From assembly GCA_037975125.1 (NCBI GenBank), contig CM075857.1, forward strand, positions 20,217,997 through 20,281,996: a stretch of DNA of 64,000 bases. Reading direction: 5' to 3'. Source of the DNA: Latrodectus hesperus (Eukaryota > Arthropoda > Arachnida > Araneae > Theridiidae). Below the pieces are notes generated by a model. The model worked only from the letters and a program-made list of their open reading frames with translations, did no database searches and was not told the DNA's origin. A program made the position numbers and the translations under genes. Of the stretch, positions 25,024 through 37,564 are shown piece by piece (position 1 is the first letter of the stretch; each line of letters opens with the position of its first letter).

Positions 25024-28000
25024 AAAAATTTACCTCAAATAAACAAATGTTCTTGTGAATAACGCGAAACATGGTTCTTACTTTATTTCGTAAGCTTAGA
25101 GAATGTTTGCTGCATTAAATAACAACAAATAATTTACTGTGCAAACGCGATAAACTTAAAATAATTTTGTGACCTTGTGTAAAGACCTATAAGCCAATAT
25201 AATATGTGTGCGTGTCAAAATAAATTATAATTCATTTTTATTTATATTAGAGAATTGTAGAGTGAATTATGATCATAAATATTTTCTATTATCTATAAAA
25301 TCACCGATTATTTTATAAAATTTTACAAGAAAATTAAATATTTGAATAGTTATTTCTTTATATAATCTCATTATATACATTTACGTATGCATATAATAAA
25401 AATTAATTAATTTTAGATGAAATATAACAATTATATTATTGGTAAACATGCATATTTTTTGAAAATCATATAAATGAAAAAAAAATCCTTTTTTTTAAAC
25501 TATAAATGCAATTTTTGACAACTTTAAATTAATCATGATTGCTCATAAATTGCCAGCCCTTTGCTCATAATTTATTGCCATATTTCAATGGAAACTTTTA
25601 AAATAATTTTTGTACAACTACCTATTTTTTGTTATACTTTAAACCGGCTTACAAATGCATTGGAAAAGATAGGGCTACTAATACAAAAATTAAAATAATC
25701 AGAAAATTGTAAAAAACCGAAACATGAACATTTAGATGCTTTTCAGTAATTTATTTTCTATAGTTAAAAAATCTTATTCTTTTCATATTTAGGATATATT
25801 ACAATAATTGCTGTAGATTTCGATCAAGATCTGAAAATACAATTAATAAAAATGTGCAGAATTCAGAAAAGTATTGCATACTTTACGAGAAAAATAATGA
25901 TAAAGTTTATGTATAAAATCAGATACCATATATAAATAAAACTTGAAATCATACAATATATCACTTTATGTATAGTATCGCTACACCATAGTAATTAGTT
26001 TTATTTGACAGATTTGAAATGAGCAATGAAATAATTATTTGTTATTAAACAAAAATAGCAAACAATTTAGAAAGCTATTACATACTTTTAAAATATATTA
26101 GATTAAATAATTTTCAGTTGCAACTTAAAGTAGATATGTGTTTATGTATAGTAACACAGTTAGATACTGTATATGCAGTGATATTATACATCAGTTTATA
26201 AATAGAATTACTACAACAAGTATAATGATGAGTTATTAGTTATACTTGATGTAGATTTAAATCGAGCCATAAAAATAGATTTGTTATTTCATTAAAAATA
26301 ACAAAGAATTTAGAAAACTATTAAATACACTTCTAGAAAAATAATTTTAAAGTAAATTATTTTAAAAATCATTCGTATAGTATTTATCATTTGCACAATG
26401 CCTTTACCAAAGAAATATTTATAGAAATATGATAACAGACAGAAATCGAGATGATTGAAAATAATAATAATTTTTTTTAGAAAAATTGCCCTTATGATTA
26501 AATAAAAGTAAATTAGTAATGAATAAAAGTACCTTCATATTAAGAATTTTAAAATTGATGTTTACTCAAAGTTTCTCTGGAATCAGAAGTCACTTGAAGC
26601 ATTTAAAATGACAACAGAAAATTTTAACACTGGTATTCAATGTCTCCGGTGTGAAAAATGTAGGTTATAGTCGTCATCAAATTATTTCTGCAAGAAAACA
26701 GTTTCTCATTTTTCTGTTCGGATGTTCGGCCAGAAATCAAAACCTGTTCTTAAACAGAACATAAAGAAGCAACGATGATTATGCAGATATGAATTGTCAC
26801 GTTTTTTGTGGAAAGATTATGACATACATTATACACTGTTTACCCACAGAATCATTTGTTTTGTCTTCTCAGTATAAAAAGTATTCAGTTATAATTCCGA
26901 ATGTATTATTATAAGTGAATACTAAATCAATATCATTATTTTCCAATGAAATTGCGTAAATTAATTTATCACTATTTCAGTTTTCAGTTAAAAAATGTAT
27001 TAGCAGGAAACCATTTGTTTATTTGTGAGAAATAATGATTATAGTTTGCTTTTTTTCAAAAACAAAAAAGTATTTTGTTTTAATATCATATAAGAATCAG
27101 AAATCTTTTTCATATAATTTGGTTATTTGATATTGAAGCAATTTATTACGTTATGAAGTGAACTGAAATTATACTAAGATCGACTTCATTGGAAAACTGG
27201 AGTAAATTTAACTTTATATAAAATTTTATATTCAAATGAATAACTATAAATTTCTGGTAATATCGTTTATGATTTTTTCAATTTAATGGTAATGATAATT
27301 TATTTATATGTGTTAACTTTAAACAACTTTAAAATCATTAAATCTGTCTGTCATAATAAGTACACTATTATGAAATTAAAATATTAACATTATTTTGTAT
27401 AAAAAATCATTAAGTATTATGTACGAAATATACAAAACATATGTATATTTTGTTAATATACATTAAATATAAAACATTTTTCACAATCAAATAATTTAAT
27501 AAAGTTAGGCTTTAAGCATAATGTTAAAAAGATTCCATGATCGTACTAAGATTTAAATTTATCATTTAATTTTATGAAGGAATTTTTAATTAAAATAAAT
27601 ATAAAATATACAAGAATTTCAGGTATGAGTTGTGTGTAGTAATTATTTATAAATTAATTTCAAAATAATAAAGCTAAATCATTATTAACATTATTTCAAT
27701 GAATATAATGAATATTTTTCTTTTTTATTATAATATATTCAGTTATTCTAGAAAAATATTGTCGAATTTAAGTTAAATGATTAATGGAATGATTAAAAAT
27801 CAAAGGTTCTAAATTCGACATAATAAAAAAATTAAGCTCTAATATTCCACGAAATTAAAAAAATAACAACATGAAGCATGAATAACTGTACCATATTTCA
27901 TAAAAAATGTAATTTTTATTAGATTTTTATGCATCCAAATCTTCTTATTTGCTACTATATAGCCATAAGATAACATAAATATAAGGGTTTTAAAACTTAG

Positions 28001-28510
28001 TTCCAACATAGGGAAGGATATCTTTCTTTATTGACATATGTTCAAACAATGCAATTGGGAAAATAATTTCTCAGCATATTTTACCTTGACTCTAAAGAGA
28101 TTATTTCAGCTGTCGATGTAACCATATCGATTACCGAGATGATTACGAATGACTGCTTGAACAGCTTCGTTTTCTCTCTTTAGCAAGTAAAAGAATATCG
28201 TTCTAAGCTTCTACATGTTAACTTCAGATAGATATGCACTCTTAACTGCTGATTAATTACTCAGATAAAGAAGCAGATTCTATATATTTGAAAGAAAAAG
28301 TAGAATTTTATATTTTAAATCAACCGATAATTTAATGGAGCTGAAGAAAGTGTTAATAGATATAATGTATCTCGTTGAATGACAACTGGGAACTGTCCAA
28401 GAATTTCTCATTTTGAGAAAGAAAGGAATATAATTTAATACTTAAAACAATTTTTAAAAGTTATGTGCACACTGATTGATGAGTAATTGTTTTTAAATCT
28501 TCGCTTTTGC
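25021..28510. other. AT-rich non-coding stretch
   Basis: No open frames of note and no transposon ends. There are occasional TTATATTATT-like runs only. Confidence 0.6.
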
Positions 28511-28512
28511 AG

Positions 28513-28590
28513 TTAATGACTTATTAGCTCATTATACTTCACACACATTTACCAATAAATTGCTAATTATTGTTGTCCACTTACACAATG
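28513..28590 (+). CDS. Candidate internal exon, 78 bp
   Basis: AAATCTTCGCTTTTGCAG ends at 28512 as a strong acceptor, and AATG followed by GTAAGTGAGG gives a strong donor. Only one frame is open (NDLLAHYTSHTFTNKLLIIV...), with phase 1 on both sides. The base composition is AT-rich like the surroundings. The reading phase does not fit the other plus-strand candidate at 29726, so at most one of the two belongs to a given transcript in these frames. Product unknown. Confidence 0.25.
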
Positions 28591-28795
28591 GTAAGTGAGG
28601 TAAACATACTACACTTTATTACGTATAGATATAGTTATGAATATGAATTATACTAGCTGTTATTAAATAAATAAAATTTAATTTAAATAATTAATAATTG
28701 AAAAAAAATTTTGGTGGGAAATATATATAGTCACAAATAAGCAAAGGAAAATTTACTGTCTATTTAATTTTTTACTTCTTTACTGTCTATTTAAT

Positions 28796-28848
28796 TTTAA
28801 TTCTTTACTTCTGTTAAAAGGAAAATTTAACAGAAGTAAAGAATTAAA
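28796..28848. repeat. Perfect 23-bp inverted repeat with 7-base loop
   Basis: The left arm (28796-28818, TTTAATTCTTTACTTCTGTT...) and right arm (28826-28848) are exact reverse complements. Just upstream, TTTACTGTCTATTTAATTTT occurs twice in tandem (28753 and 28780 areas). It could form a strong stem in RNA or a cruciform. Confidence 0.85.
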
Positions 28849-29725
28849 TTTGTTTTATATGCTGTCTGAAATTATTATACTAAAAATTCTAAATTTATAT
28901 ATTTCAATAAATAGTAGTTTCTATACAGAAAATTTTATATAGAATTGGTTAAAATGACAATTTCTACAAAATCTCAATAAATCATAGAACTGTGATTTGA
29001 TTAGGAAGTGAGAAACTGTATGTGGAATTCAAACATCAATTCTTTTGAAAAAAATCGTGCATGAGCCATAGTATTCAACAGGTGGATTTATTCTTTTTAT
29101 TAATACATACCAGTTATGAAATCACTAAAAATGTGCATGAAATGCATCTTCTTTTCGGCATATTTTCATTATACTCCTGTACGATAATCGCCGTAACGGG
29201 AAAGAAAATATCGTAAATACTGTCGTAAATATTTCATTTTCATCGTTTATTGGTTTAAAAGGTTTAAATTTTTAGAAACTACTAAAAATAATGTAAAAAA
29301 TTTATTTACCTTTTATAAATTAAATAATTATCATTTATTGACAAAACTTATTTAAGTGTCAATGTTTATTTCTGGCGGAAATTGCTTTACTATTTCATCG
29401 ATGATCGATTGCATGCATATAACTTTAATCGTACCTTTTTCACAATGAAACAAAATTATATTTTGCAGTATTTAGCTGTTATTTACCATTAATGACTTGT
29501 GATCGTAATGCATTTTTTAACTCACAAAATTATCAATAAGCTATATTTTGCATCCATTTGATTTGGCTTTGTTCATCACACTTCAATACATTTTTTCGCA
29601 AAATTTTAATCCATTGAAATATATTTATAAAATTATATTATGAAAATAAAATTATGAACCACATTAAAAATCATCATATTTACGTTATATTATTTTTGAT
29701 TCACCATAACATGCTATTTCTTCAG

Positions 29726-29789
29726 GATCTAAAGAGGGGATATAAGCGAAAAGTACACACTTTTCCAACCTCACCCCATCTTCAAGAAG
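29726..29789 (+). CDS. Candidate internal coding exon, 64 bp
   Basis: The acceptor CATGCTATTTCTTCAG ends at 29725. The donor is AAG followed by GTAAGA at 29790. One frame is open across all 64 bases: DLKRGYKRKVHTFPTSPHLQ and E, leaving one base. The other two frames hit stops, so the phase is fixed (0 in, 1 out). The exon is much GC-richer than the flanking introns. The basic then Pro/Ser/Thr-rich composition suggests a cytoplasmic linker, but I do not recognise the protein. It is one of the two most convincing exon calls in the window. Confidence 0.45.
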
Positions 29790-30049
29790 GTAAGATTTAA
29801 AATTCTCTTTCACATAAATGCCTATCATCTACAAAAATATTCTTCTGTCTAGAAAGTAATAGCAAAACAATGCCTAATTAATACACAGTATCTTGCAACA
29901 CCCATTACATAATATACTCAGAAAAGTTCTTGAGCCGTTTCATTGAATGCAATTAACCATAATGTTAAGCCTCAGTACCTTACTTGTCCCATTAATCCAT
30001 TATCGGGCCTACAAAATGTTTTTTTTTTTATCACACAAAGCTTTTTTCT

Positions 30050-30925
30050 GAAGTCACCAAAGGCACTGACTCCCCAGATTTATTGAAACAGTTGTCTTTG
30101 GAGGTCATAAATAATATTCCACCTAATGATCTCCACATTTATACGGATGGCAGTGGTGATGATACCACCACGCAGGAAGTGGAGTTTTTCTTAAATACCT
30201 GGAGGGATCTAGTGATTCAAAGTTTTGCAGAAACCCGGATTACTGTTCGGTATTTTGCAGCGAACTTTTGGCTATCCAGACTGATCTGGACTCAATCAAG
30301 GATAAAGCCTCTTTTAATAATATATAGATTCTCACTGACAGTCGTAGCTCCATCCAGTACTTGAGCAATTGGGCTAGTGTAACAGACCATGCTGGGACCC
30401 ATATTCCTCGTATGTTATTTGATCTCTCAGCCTCCCATGGTATTCACTTCCGGTGGGTCCCCTCTCATGTAGGTTTGTTCGGAAATGAGCGAACTGACGC
30501 ACTGGCGAAGGAGGGCTCTTCCTCTACTGCTTCTCCAGATCTGGATATTACTTATTCAGAACTATACTCTGCTTGTAAAAATGCTATTTCAAATACTTGG
30601 CAGCATCTCCTGCTCATGCTTGGTACTGCCGTAGGCAGTCAGGGTCAGCCATTGACTTTGTGGGTTCCAGAGCTGACCAGACTGCGATCAGTAGATTTAT
30701 TAGTGGACACATCAATTGCCTATCCTTTGACCATCGTATTAAGCATTTCCCTATCTGTAAAAAGTGCAACTCCAACGAGGCTAGTCCTCAACACTTACTT
30801 GAGTGCACTCAATTCTCGATGGAGGAGCTCCTTGGAGACCCCCTCCTTTTTCTTGATTTTTTGAGAGTGCTCATGGATCTGGTGTAGCTCCGCTATTCTG
30901 GATGGGATTTGTAACAACAACAAAT
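30050..30925 (+). pseudogene. Non-LTR retrotransposon RNase H domain and 3' tail, frameshifted
   Basis: A 5'-truncated copy of the same broad family as at 4.1-5.9 and 61.9-62.9 kb. RNase H starts with LHIYTDGSGDD near 30130. The second catalytic block, ILTDSRSSIQYL, is in another frame near 30330. The next frame has HFRWVPSHVGLFGNERTDALAKEG near 30450, after which the frame changes again to DQTAISRFISGHINCL and a C-x2-C-x8-H-x3-C tail. It closes with LLFLDFLRVLMDLV and TAG at about 30885. The 3' UTR is short and ends in GTAACAACAACAA (30911-30923), the target-primed tail. At least three frame breaks make it dead. Confidence 0.85.
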
Positions 30926-31620
30926 CAGAAAAGGCTTTCCAATTATAGTGATTTATTGCATTCAACTCACAGAAGGAAATATCTGGAAAATTCCCTAGCA
31001 ATCACCTTTATAGATCCACAAATGCAAAGTAAACGTGTTATATTTCATTATTCCATGGCAATTGGATCAAATTTCTAAGTTTAAATCATCATATTTTCCA
31101 ATTTATCTTGATATCATCATATTAAATCTATTTTCATATATAAAAATAAAAATTGCGCGTGATCAATCGATGAATTTGCAACCCACACTATAATAATATT
31201 AAATAAAGCAACTCATTCATTTTCAAATTTAAATTAAGAAAAATAAAATGCTCTTGAATTAAATTTCAGCCCACAATGCAGCTTATGAATAAGACTAGAA
31301 ATAAGAAATAGTTCTATTTCTTAAACAAATCAGTTTTATGATAAAATACAAATTAAGGAACCCCTAAAAAGTATTGCATACCGTCATAAGAAATTCATCT
31401 AAACGTCCATAATTAAAATTTCATTAATTTACAGATTATGTATAAATATATATATATGTAATCTGAACCAATGTTGCCACCACAAAATAAATATAAAATA
31501 GTTTCTTCACAGATCCTCAGACAGGTAAAGGTATATTTATACAAACAAGTATTTTTATATACAAATATTGTTTCGCTGAAGAAATTTACTTCAACAAAAG
31601 AGTATTTCACTATATTTCCC
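30926..31620. other. AT-rich non-coding stretch
   Basis: Nothing recognisable except a short TATATATATG run near 31447. Overlapping frames on both strands at 31413-31659 are low-complexity shadows. Confidence 0.55.
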
Positions 31621-31626
31621 ACAAAT

Positions 31627-31858
31627 AAACTGCATTCTATTCATTTTTGCCTCACTTAAACTGCATTCTACTGAATTTTATCTGGTATTGAATTTTACAG
31701 CAGATAAACAACAATGTACTGGATTTTGTCCAAGTAAATTGCTTTGTACTATATTTTACCACAATTAGAAGACACTGTATTGAATTTTAACGCAAACGAG
31801 CTATATTTTACTAAATTTTACAGCAATTAAACTATATTGTACTGAATTTTACCGCAAC
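31627..31858. repeat. 31-bp minisatellite, seven to eight diverged units
   Basis: Units of 30-31 bases follow each other: AAACTGCATTCTATTCATTT, AAACTGCATTCTACTGAATT, AAACAACAATGTACTGGATT, AAATTGCTTTGTACTATATT, AGAAGACACTGTATTGAATT, GAGCTATATTTTACTAAATT and AAACTATATTGTACTGAATT, each followed by a TTACnGCAA-type end. One unit carries an extra half-unit. The period is not a multiple of three and no frame stays open. Confidence 0.8.
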
Positions 31859-32699
31859 GGAATTGCAGTTAAATAAATTATAAAGCAGCTAAATTGAATT
31901 GCATTGAATTTATTCCAAAATTTAAAATGAAGAAAAAAATTAAATGTAGTGCTATGGTAAGATAAAAAGAACTGCATACATGGAATTTAAATTAAGAAAA
32001 ATTTAAAATTAATTCATAAATGTCAGTGTTAAAAAAGTGAATATTTTCTATGGATATATTCTTTTATACAATGGCCTTTATTTGTAGTAGATATAAATGA
32101 AATAGTTTAAGAAAAATATAAACTAATTTAAACAGTTTTAAATATATTTTTATAGAAATTCCAAAGCAAAAAAAAGTCTAATTTTTAATGTATAAGATAC
32201 ATTTTTATAAGATTAATACCAGAGAGTCGTCTATTGATGTTCGATATACGTAGTTGAAATCAATTTAATTCTATAATTTTCACACATTAGGCGCTCCAAA
32301 GTCATATATTTCCGAATTCTCCATTTATGCCGGGGATTCGATTTTCTATAGGACATTTAGGACTTCCGAATTGCGGAATAAAATAAATGATGCATTTTTA
32401 CAGCTTTATATTAAAATAAATCTAATAAAGTTCTGTTAAAGTGAATGAAAACTGTGAATAATTTGTTTAGAAATAACAAGTGAAAGAAAAATAATTTTTC
32501 TTTAAACGTTTTTCTATCGTGCTGTTGCTGAATAAGAGGCAGGTTAGAAATACAAATTGTTGTAAGGAATTTTGTGAAAATCGCTTCGACAGAGGATACT
32601 CTATCCTATTTTTCTATAAAAAAGATAAATAAATAAAAAATAAATAAAATATCCTAAGGACAAATATAAGGTAAAGCATAAATTTTAACGATCAAACTT

Positions 32700-32945
32700 A
32701 GATGGATTAGTGATGGCTAAGTGATTGGATGATGTGGGAGTGGATTGGAAGTTCCCGAATTAGATTCTAGCCAATGTTGAACCATCGCAATAGAACGCTG
32801 TGTTTCTTCTTTTTATATGTCCGTAAGATGAGGAGTGTGCATAGCAGCTTTCCTCTTTAAGCAGTAGGTCCTTACCTAATTAGCTCTCGTGTACAAAATA
32901 ATGACCGTTGAGGGACAAACAAGCTAAACTAAATCAAAGGCAAAG
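32700..32945 (+). mobile_element. SINE-like element with tRNA-like head, degenerate
   Basis: TGGCTAAGTGATTGG (32714-) resembles an A box and TTAGATTCTAGCC a degenerate B box about 45 bases on. Downstream, CGTGTACAAAATAATGACCGTTGAGGGACAAAC resembles GTGCAAAAGATGACCGTTAAGTAACAAAA in the segment at 46555-46735 and GGTCGTTGAGCAA at 44990. No target duplication was found, so the boundaries are approximate. Confidence 0.4.
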
Positions 32946-33523
32946 ATTTGGTGAATGTTCAAATGCTTTGCAAGAGCTTTGAGTAACAGAGTTTGCTGTG
33001 GCAAATTATGCCACCATTATAATATAAACTAAAATACCACTCTTTCTTATAGGTTTTCAAGAGAGATGTGATTGATCCTTCAGCCCCTACAACTAGGATT
33101 TATCACGTTTCTTTATTTATAATTATAAAATATATCATGCAAAATACATTTTCCAATATACTTCATGAAAAATTAAATTGCCCATATTTATGATTTTTAT
33201 GAAATAGATAATATTGAAAGCATAAGTTAATGACTTTTAGATTAGAAACGTAATGAAAATATAAGAATCAATTCAATTTACTATGTTTTACATGATTAAA
33301 AAAATGCAAAAGGAAAGAATGAATACAAAAGATTAAATCATTATAAGATGTAATTAATTAAATATATACAAAAAGAAAGAATTTTCATAATAATGTCTTT
33401 CACTTACTAATTTAAACATTTATTGCTTTCGTTTAAATATTGCTCTTTGTAGGGTGGTACATTCTTCTTCTTAATCTTGTCATTCTGTTATTTTACATTC
33501 TCAATGAGGTGTGCGCCTATGTA

Positions 33524-34634
33524 CACTACTGGCCACTAAAATTGCTGCACCAAGAAGGAATGCAAATAACAGAACGATATTTATTGGACACATACATTAT
33601 AGTGGAAAGAACAAGTGATTAGATTTACAGGAAATTAGGATGTATAGATCTTGAGAAATCAGTACCCAGAGCAGCCACCTCTGGCTGCAATAACAGCATT
33701 TATCCGCCTAAGCATGGAGTCAAACAGAGATTGTATGGCATGTACGGGGATCTCAGTCCATGCAGCTTCAACACTATGCCACAGTTCAGCGACAGTAGTG
33801 GATGGTGAGTGATGGCGTGCCAATCGCTCGGTAACCATTGACCACACGTTCTCAATTGGTGACAGATCAGGAGAACGTGCTGACCAGGGTAACAATCGAA
33901 CCTGTTCTGTATCAAAGAAGTTCAGAACAGTACGGGCAACATGCGGTCGTGCATTATCCTTGCTGAAACAAAGCATTAGGGAGGCCTCGAAGATAGGGCA
34001 GAGCCACGGGCCTTAACACATCGGAAATGTAACAGTTGCTGTTCAAAGTGCCGGTAATGCGAACAAGAGGTGATCGAGACGTGTATCCAATGGCACCCCA
34101 TACCATCACTCCAGCAGATGGGCCAGTATGGCGATGTCCAATGCAAGCTGGCAATGCGCGTTCTCCACGATGCCTCCAAACACGGATGCGGCCATCATGG
34201 TCCTGTATACAGAACCGAGATTTATCTGTAAAGATGAGGTGATGCCATTCCCGCGTCCAGGTTCGTCGCTGATCACACCATTGAAGGCGCTCCTCTATGT
34301 GACGCAGCGTCAATGGTAGCCGAAGATATGGTCGCCGGTCAGTTAATCCATGCTGCTGGAATTCTCGATCAAAGTCAGACACGTGCTAATAGGCATTTCT
34401 TCTTACACGAGGCATTACAACAACTTTCTTTGCCGAAAACAACGTTGAAACGGAAATTGAGTATGAGAAAACTGCTGTCAAATCTCTGGTTTTATACACA
34501 TTGTAGATGTCGCCTGCTTTGTATGGATGAGCTGAAAATCTAATCATTTGCATATCACAGCAAGTTCTACCTGTCATGCAAATTTCACGTGTGTGGTGTG
34601 CCGCTTTCCTGGTGTAGCAATTTTAATGGCCAGT

Positions 34635-34638
<4 letters not shown>
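33524..34638 (-). mobile_element. Tc1-like DNA transposon, internally deleted, about 1.1 kb
   Basis: The left end, CACTACTGGCCACTAAAATT (33524), follows a TA target dinucleotide. The right end is its inverted near-copy, closing at 34638 (CACTACTGGCCATTAAAATT on the minus strand), with about 31 matching bases and three mismatches. Tc1 elements insert at TA. Typical full length is 1.3 kb or more; the shortfall matches loss of the DNA-binding half of the transposase. At the right edge the terminal GTGTA has expanded into (TG)n(TA)n, which erases the second TA. Confidence 0.92.
33659..34418 (-). pseudogene. Tc1 transposase (DD34E), deleted HTH, nonsense and frameshift
   Basis: A cut-and-paste transposase. 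From ATG at 34418 the frame reads MPRVRRNAY, then a TAG at about 34394-34386 interrupts it, then HVSDFDRE. It jumps directly to FQQHGLTDRRPYLRLPLTLR, so most of the two N-terminal helix-turn-helix domains is deleted. The catalytic core follows: first Asp in IFTDKSRFC, then VMVWGAIGYTSRSPLVRI. The FQQ/DNARPHVA junction at about 33960 carries one extra G, which shifts the frame. The second Asp is in DNARPHVA and the Glu in DLSPIENVWSM. The C-terminus ends AARGGCSGY. All three catalytic residues survive, but three separate lesions inactivate the gene. Frames on the plus strand here are shadows. Confidence 0.93.

Positions 34639-34720
<82 letters not shown>
34639..34720. repeat. Compound (TG)n(TA)n(TG)n microsatellite at transposon edge
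   Basis: It abuts the right Tc1 terminus CCAGTAGTG directly. It has TG repeats, then about 36 bp of TA, then about 36 bp of TG, ending at TACAGGC. Confidence 0.95.
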
Positions 34721-34721
<1 letters not shown>

Positions 34722-35309
34722 AGGCATGCTTATCATTTGAATTACATAAACTATTTTAAAAGTTGATTTTTTTGATTTTTTAATAACTAGTAAAGAAATA
34801 ACTGTTCTGTTGTTTTTGTAGTACGCGTTATATTATTTTGTTTTTCATTCAAAATTACTATCATTATCTATTTCCAATAGGTATTATAGGTAAGTAAACA
34901 GTTTTATAAACTTATATTTTTATTTGTGTGCTACGAAATTTTGAAATCGTTAAAAGTGCATCACGACAAAAAAAAGAGAATCACTTTTTTAGGGTCTTTT
35001 TTAATGCCAGGTACGTACAACAAATAGATTTTTTTAAATAACACCTAATTATAAATTAATTAAGAGTATTTCAAAATAATATTTATAATATTTACAGAGC
35101 AAAAAGAATGGCGCAAGATAATTTAACTTTATTAAAAACTAATTCCTTATAATAAATACAAATTTTAGCAAACATTTTAAGCCCCACAACAAATCTTCAA
35201 TGAGCCATTACAATACGTTAATGACTCTGAAAGTCTCAGGTGGGGTAGTAATGAGTGAGAGACACAAACAAAAAGAAAAGATAATTGAAGCGAGAATTTT
35301 TCACGCTTT

Positions 35310-35513
35310 ATGAACAAAAAACATCTTGACGAGGAGCATTTTCCGCAGGTGATATGGTACATCGGCCCACCGAATCGCGTTTTCCGGATCAGAAAAACAA
35401 AATCAAATGGGATTTGTCTTCTTCATTTTGCAGCCTTTGCGCCAGATAATGATGCAGTAACAGAACGATTAAAATATCAGACTGCGAAAGGGATTTTTAT
35501 TGCCATATTTTAA
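35310..35513 (+). CDS. Hypothetical open frame, 67 codons, unknown
   Basis: ATG at 35310 opens a frame containing FPQVIWYIGPPNRVFRIRK and FAAFAPDNDAVTERL, stopping at 35513. The patch 35180-35510 is distinctly GC-richer than its flanks, which suggests a gene or element fragment. CATTTTCCGCAG within the frame could be an acceptor for a shorter exon. The minus strand is partly open too, after a good acceptor CCCTTTCGCAG, so the coding strand is uncertain. No family is recognised. Confidence 0.25.
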   Translation: MNKKHLDEEHFPQVIWYIGPPNRVFRIRKTKSNGICLLHFAAFAPDNDAVTERLKYQTAKGIFIAIF

Positions 35514-35524
35514 AAAGCGCATTC

Positions 35525-37560
35525 AAGAAACCAGACTTCTAAGCGTATATATATATATATATATATATATATCTGAATACATATGCATTAAGTGCATATT
35601 TTGTGTATTAGATTTAAATAAATAAGATTATCAATAATAAATCAACAAAAAATCAACTTAAAATTTTACAGAGAACATATCAAAATTCGAATAATTTTGT
35701 CCACAAGTTTCGAAGAATCTACTTCACCAAGGGAATATTTTATAAATATTTTAATTAAAACTTAAAATATAAAATACATAGACTTTTTTAAAATCATAGC
35801 TGCAGTTGGAAAATAAAATTTTAAAATTTAGAGTTCCAATTTATTAATTCTCATCTCGATTTTTAAATTTTACATATAAGAATTTTAACCTTTTGGACTT
35901 GCATAGCTTAAAATGAGATGTTTTTTTTTCCCCTTTTTTGTTTATATCCTAGACGTACGAATTCAATAAACTGTATTCAAAGTAACATCGAATATTTACC
36001 TTTAAGTCCGATAAAAATTTTAGTAAGTCTAATATACATATACATTTTAGCACTTAAATAGTACAATAGCATTTTAGCACTTAAATAGTACAAATAGTAC
36101 AAAATAGTACAATATAGAATAACAAAAATCAAAATATATGAATGCAAATATTATAGGTATCTTTTAATAAAGTTTTAAATTTTCAATACTTTTTTACAGA
36201 TTCTTTTTAAAATACATAATTATCTTGAACACGAAAACAATGAAAATAAAAATTTTTTGCAAGTTAAACATTTATTTGATTTTCATACATTTACTAACGT
36301 AAATTTTTAAAATCTATAAGATCCCTTTCTTTAAAAAGAAAGTTAATAATTATATGTAGTTAATATATAATTAAAATTTTCCTTTTTCAAAATATGATTT
36401 TTTACAGATTTTTTAAAAAATTACTTGCTAATGAGCTATTAAATTTTAATTTAAAAATAGCTATCTATTTTCTTTAGTAAATCATATCAATTAAACATTA
36501 AAAAATTCCCACGTAGTTTTGAAAAGCGTTTGCACATTGGGCAGGTTCGTAAAAATATTGAGTTTGGAATAAGGGTAACACCAACCTAAATTCAAAAATA
36601 TCTTGCATTTTATCACTCCAAGCAGTTTATCAAATAGATCAGTATTCAGAATCGTCCAAACTAAATACAACTGCGATATGCATAAGAAATCAGAAATAAA
36701 TGAGAATATTAATTATATAGAATAAAATCGTGTCATAAACTAAAATTTTAAAATTGATTTAACGAATAAAATAATCGCACGAGACCAATTACCTGAAGTA
36801 AAACTCACATCGCATTAATATTAAAAATATAAAAAGTGGAAAATAAGTTCTTCAAAAAATTTAAAAGTACTTATTGAAAAAAGTCAGGAAAATGCAATGA
36901 AACTATTTATGAAATTTCTAAAAGCTAAACATATTTTTGATAAAAAATAAAGATTATTAATGAATTTGAAACAAAAATATATCAAATGTATAATTTATTA
37001 CAAATTATCAAAACAATATAGAAAGTTATTATTAAAAATTTATCTGAAAATCTCATAGAGAAATAAATAATTTAATTAATTAATTTCACATTTTTAATTT
37101 CTGATGTATACACTTTATGTCGTTTACCACACCATTATGATTTAATAAACTCTTATTGTGTGTCTTACGATTTTAATACTTATTAAATGACACATTCACA
37201 AATTATTATCATTATTTTTAATAAAAAGTATTAATGAAAACAAATAATTTATATTACGTAATGGATTATTTCACCTTTAATGACTTTTCAATAAAGAAAA
37301 AAAGTAATAAATATATCATTCGGAATTTTTTATTTTAAATATGGGAAAATTTGAAAGCTCTATTTTTATCGTGAACATTATGGCATCTGAAGATACCTTG
37401 ATTCAAGAATAAATTTTTAGATAAAGGCGCACGCATTGCATGTAAATAAGAATAAATTATTTCCAAATACAAACAAATGCATTGTTTTATTTGAAGCACA
37501 CAATTGGGCATAATCAAACTTTATACAGCGAAACATCCATATAAAGTAAAAATATATCGC
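35525..37560. other. AT-rich stretch with small repeats
   Basis: It has a (TA)n run at 35545-35573. A tandem duplication of CATTTTAGCACTTAAATAGT plus short TAGTACAA echoes lies at 36043-36110. The rest is A/T-rich with no gene or element seen. Confidence 0.6.
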
Positions 37561-37564
37561 TTAC

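Noticed and set aside
34036..34543. Three plus-strand frames of 63-76 codons
   Set aside because: Antisense shadows of the Tc1 transposase pseudogene.
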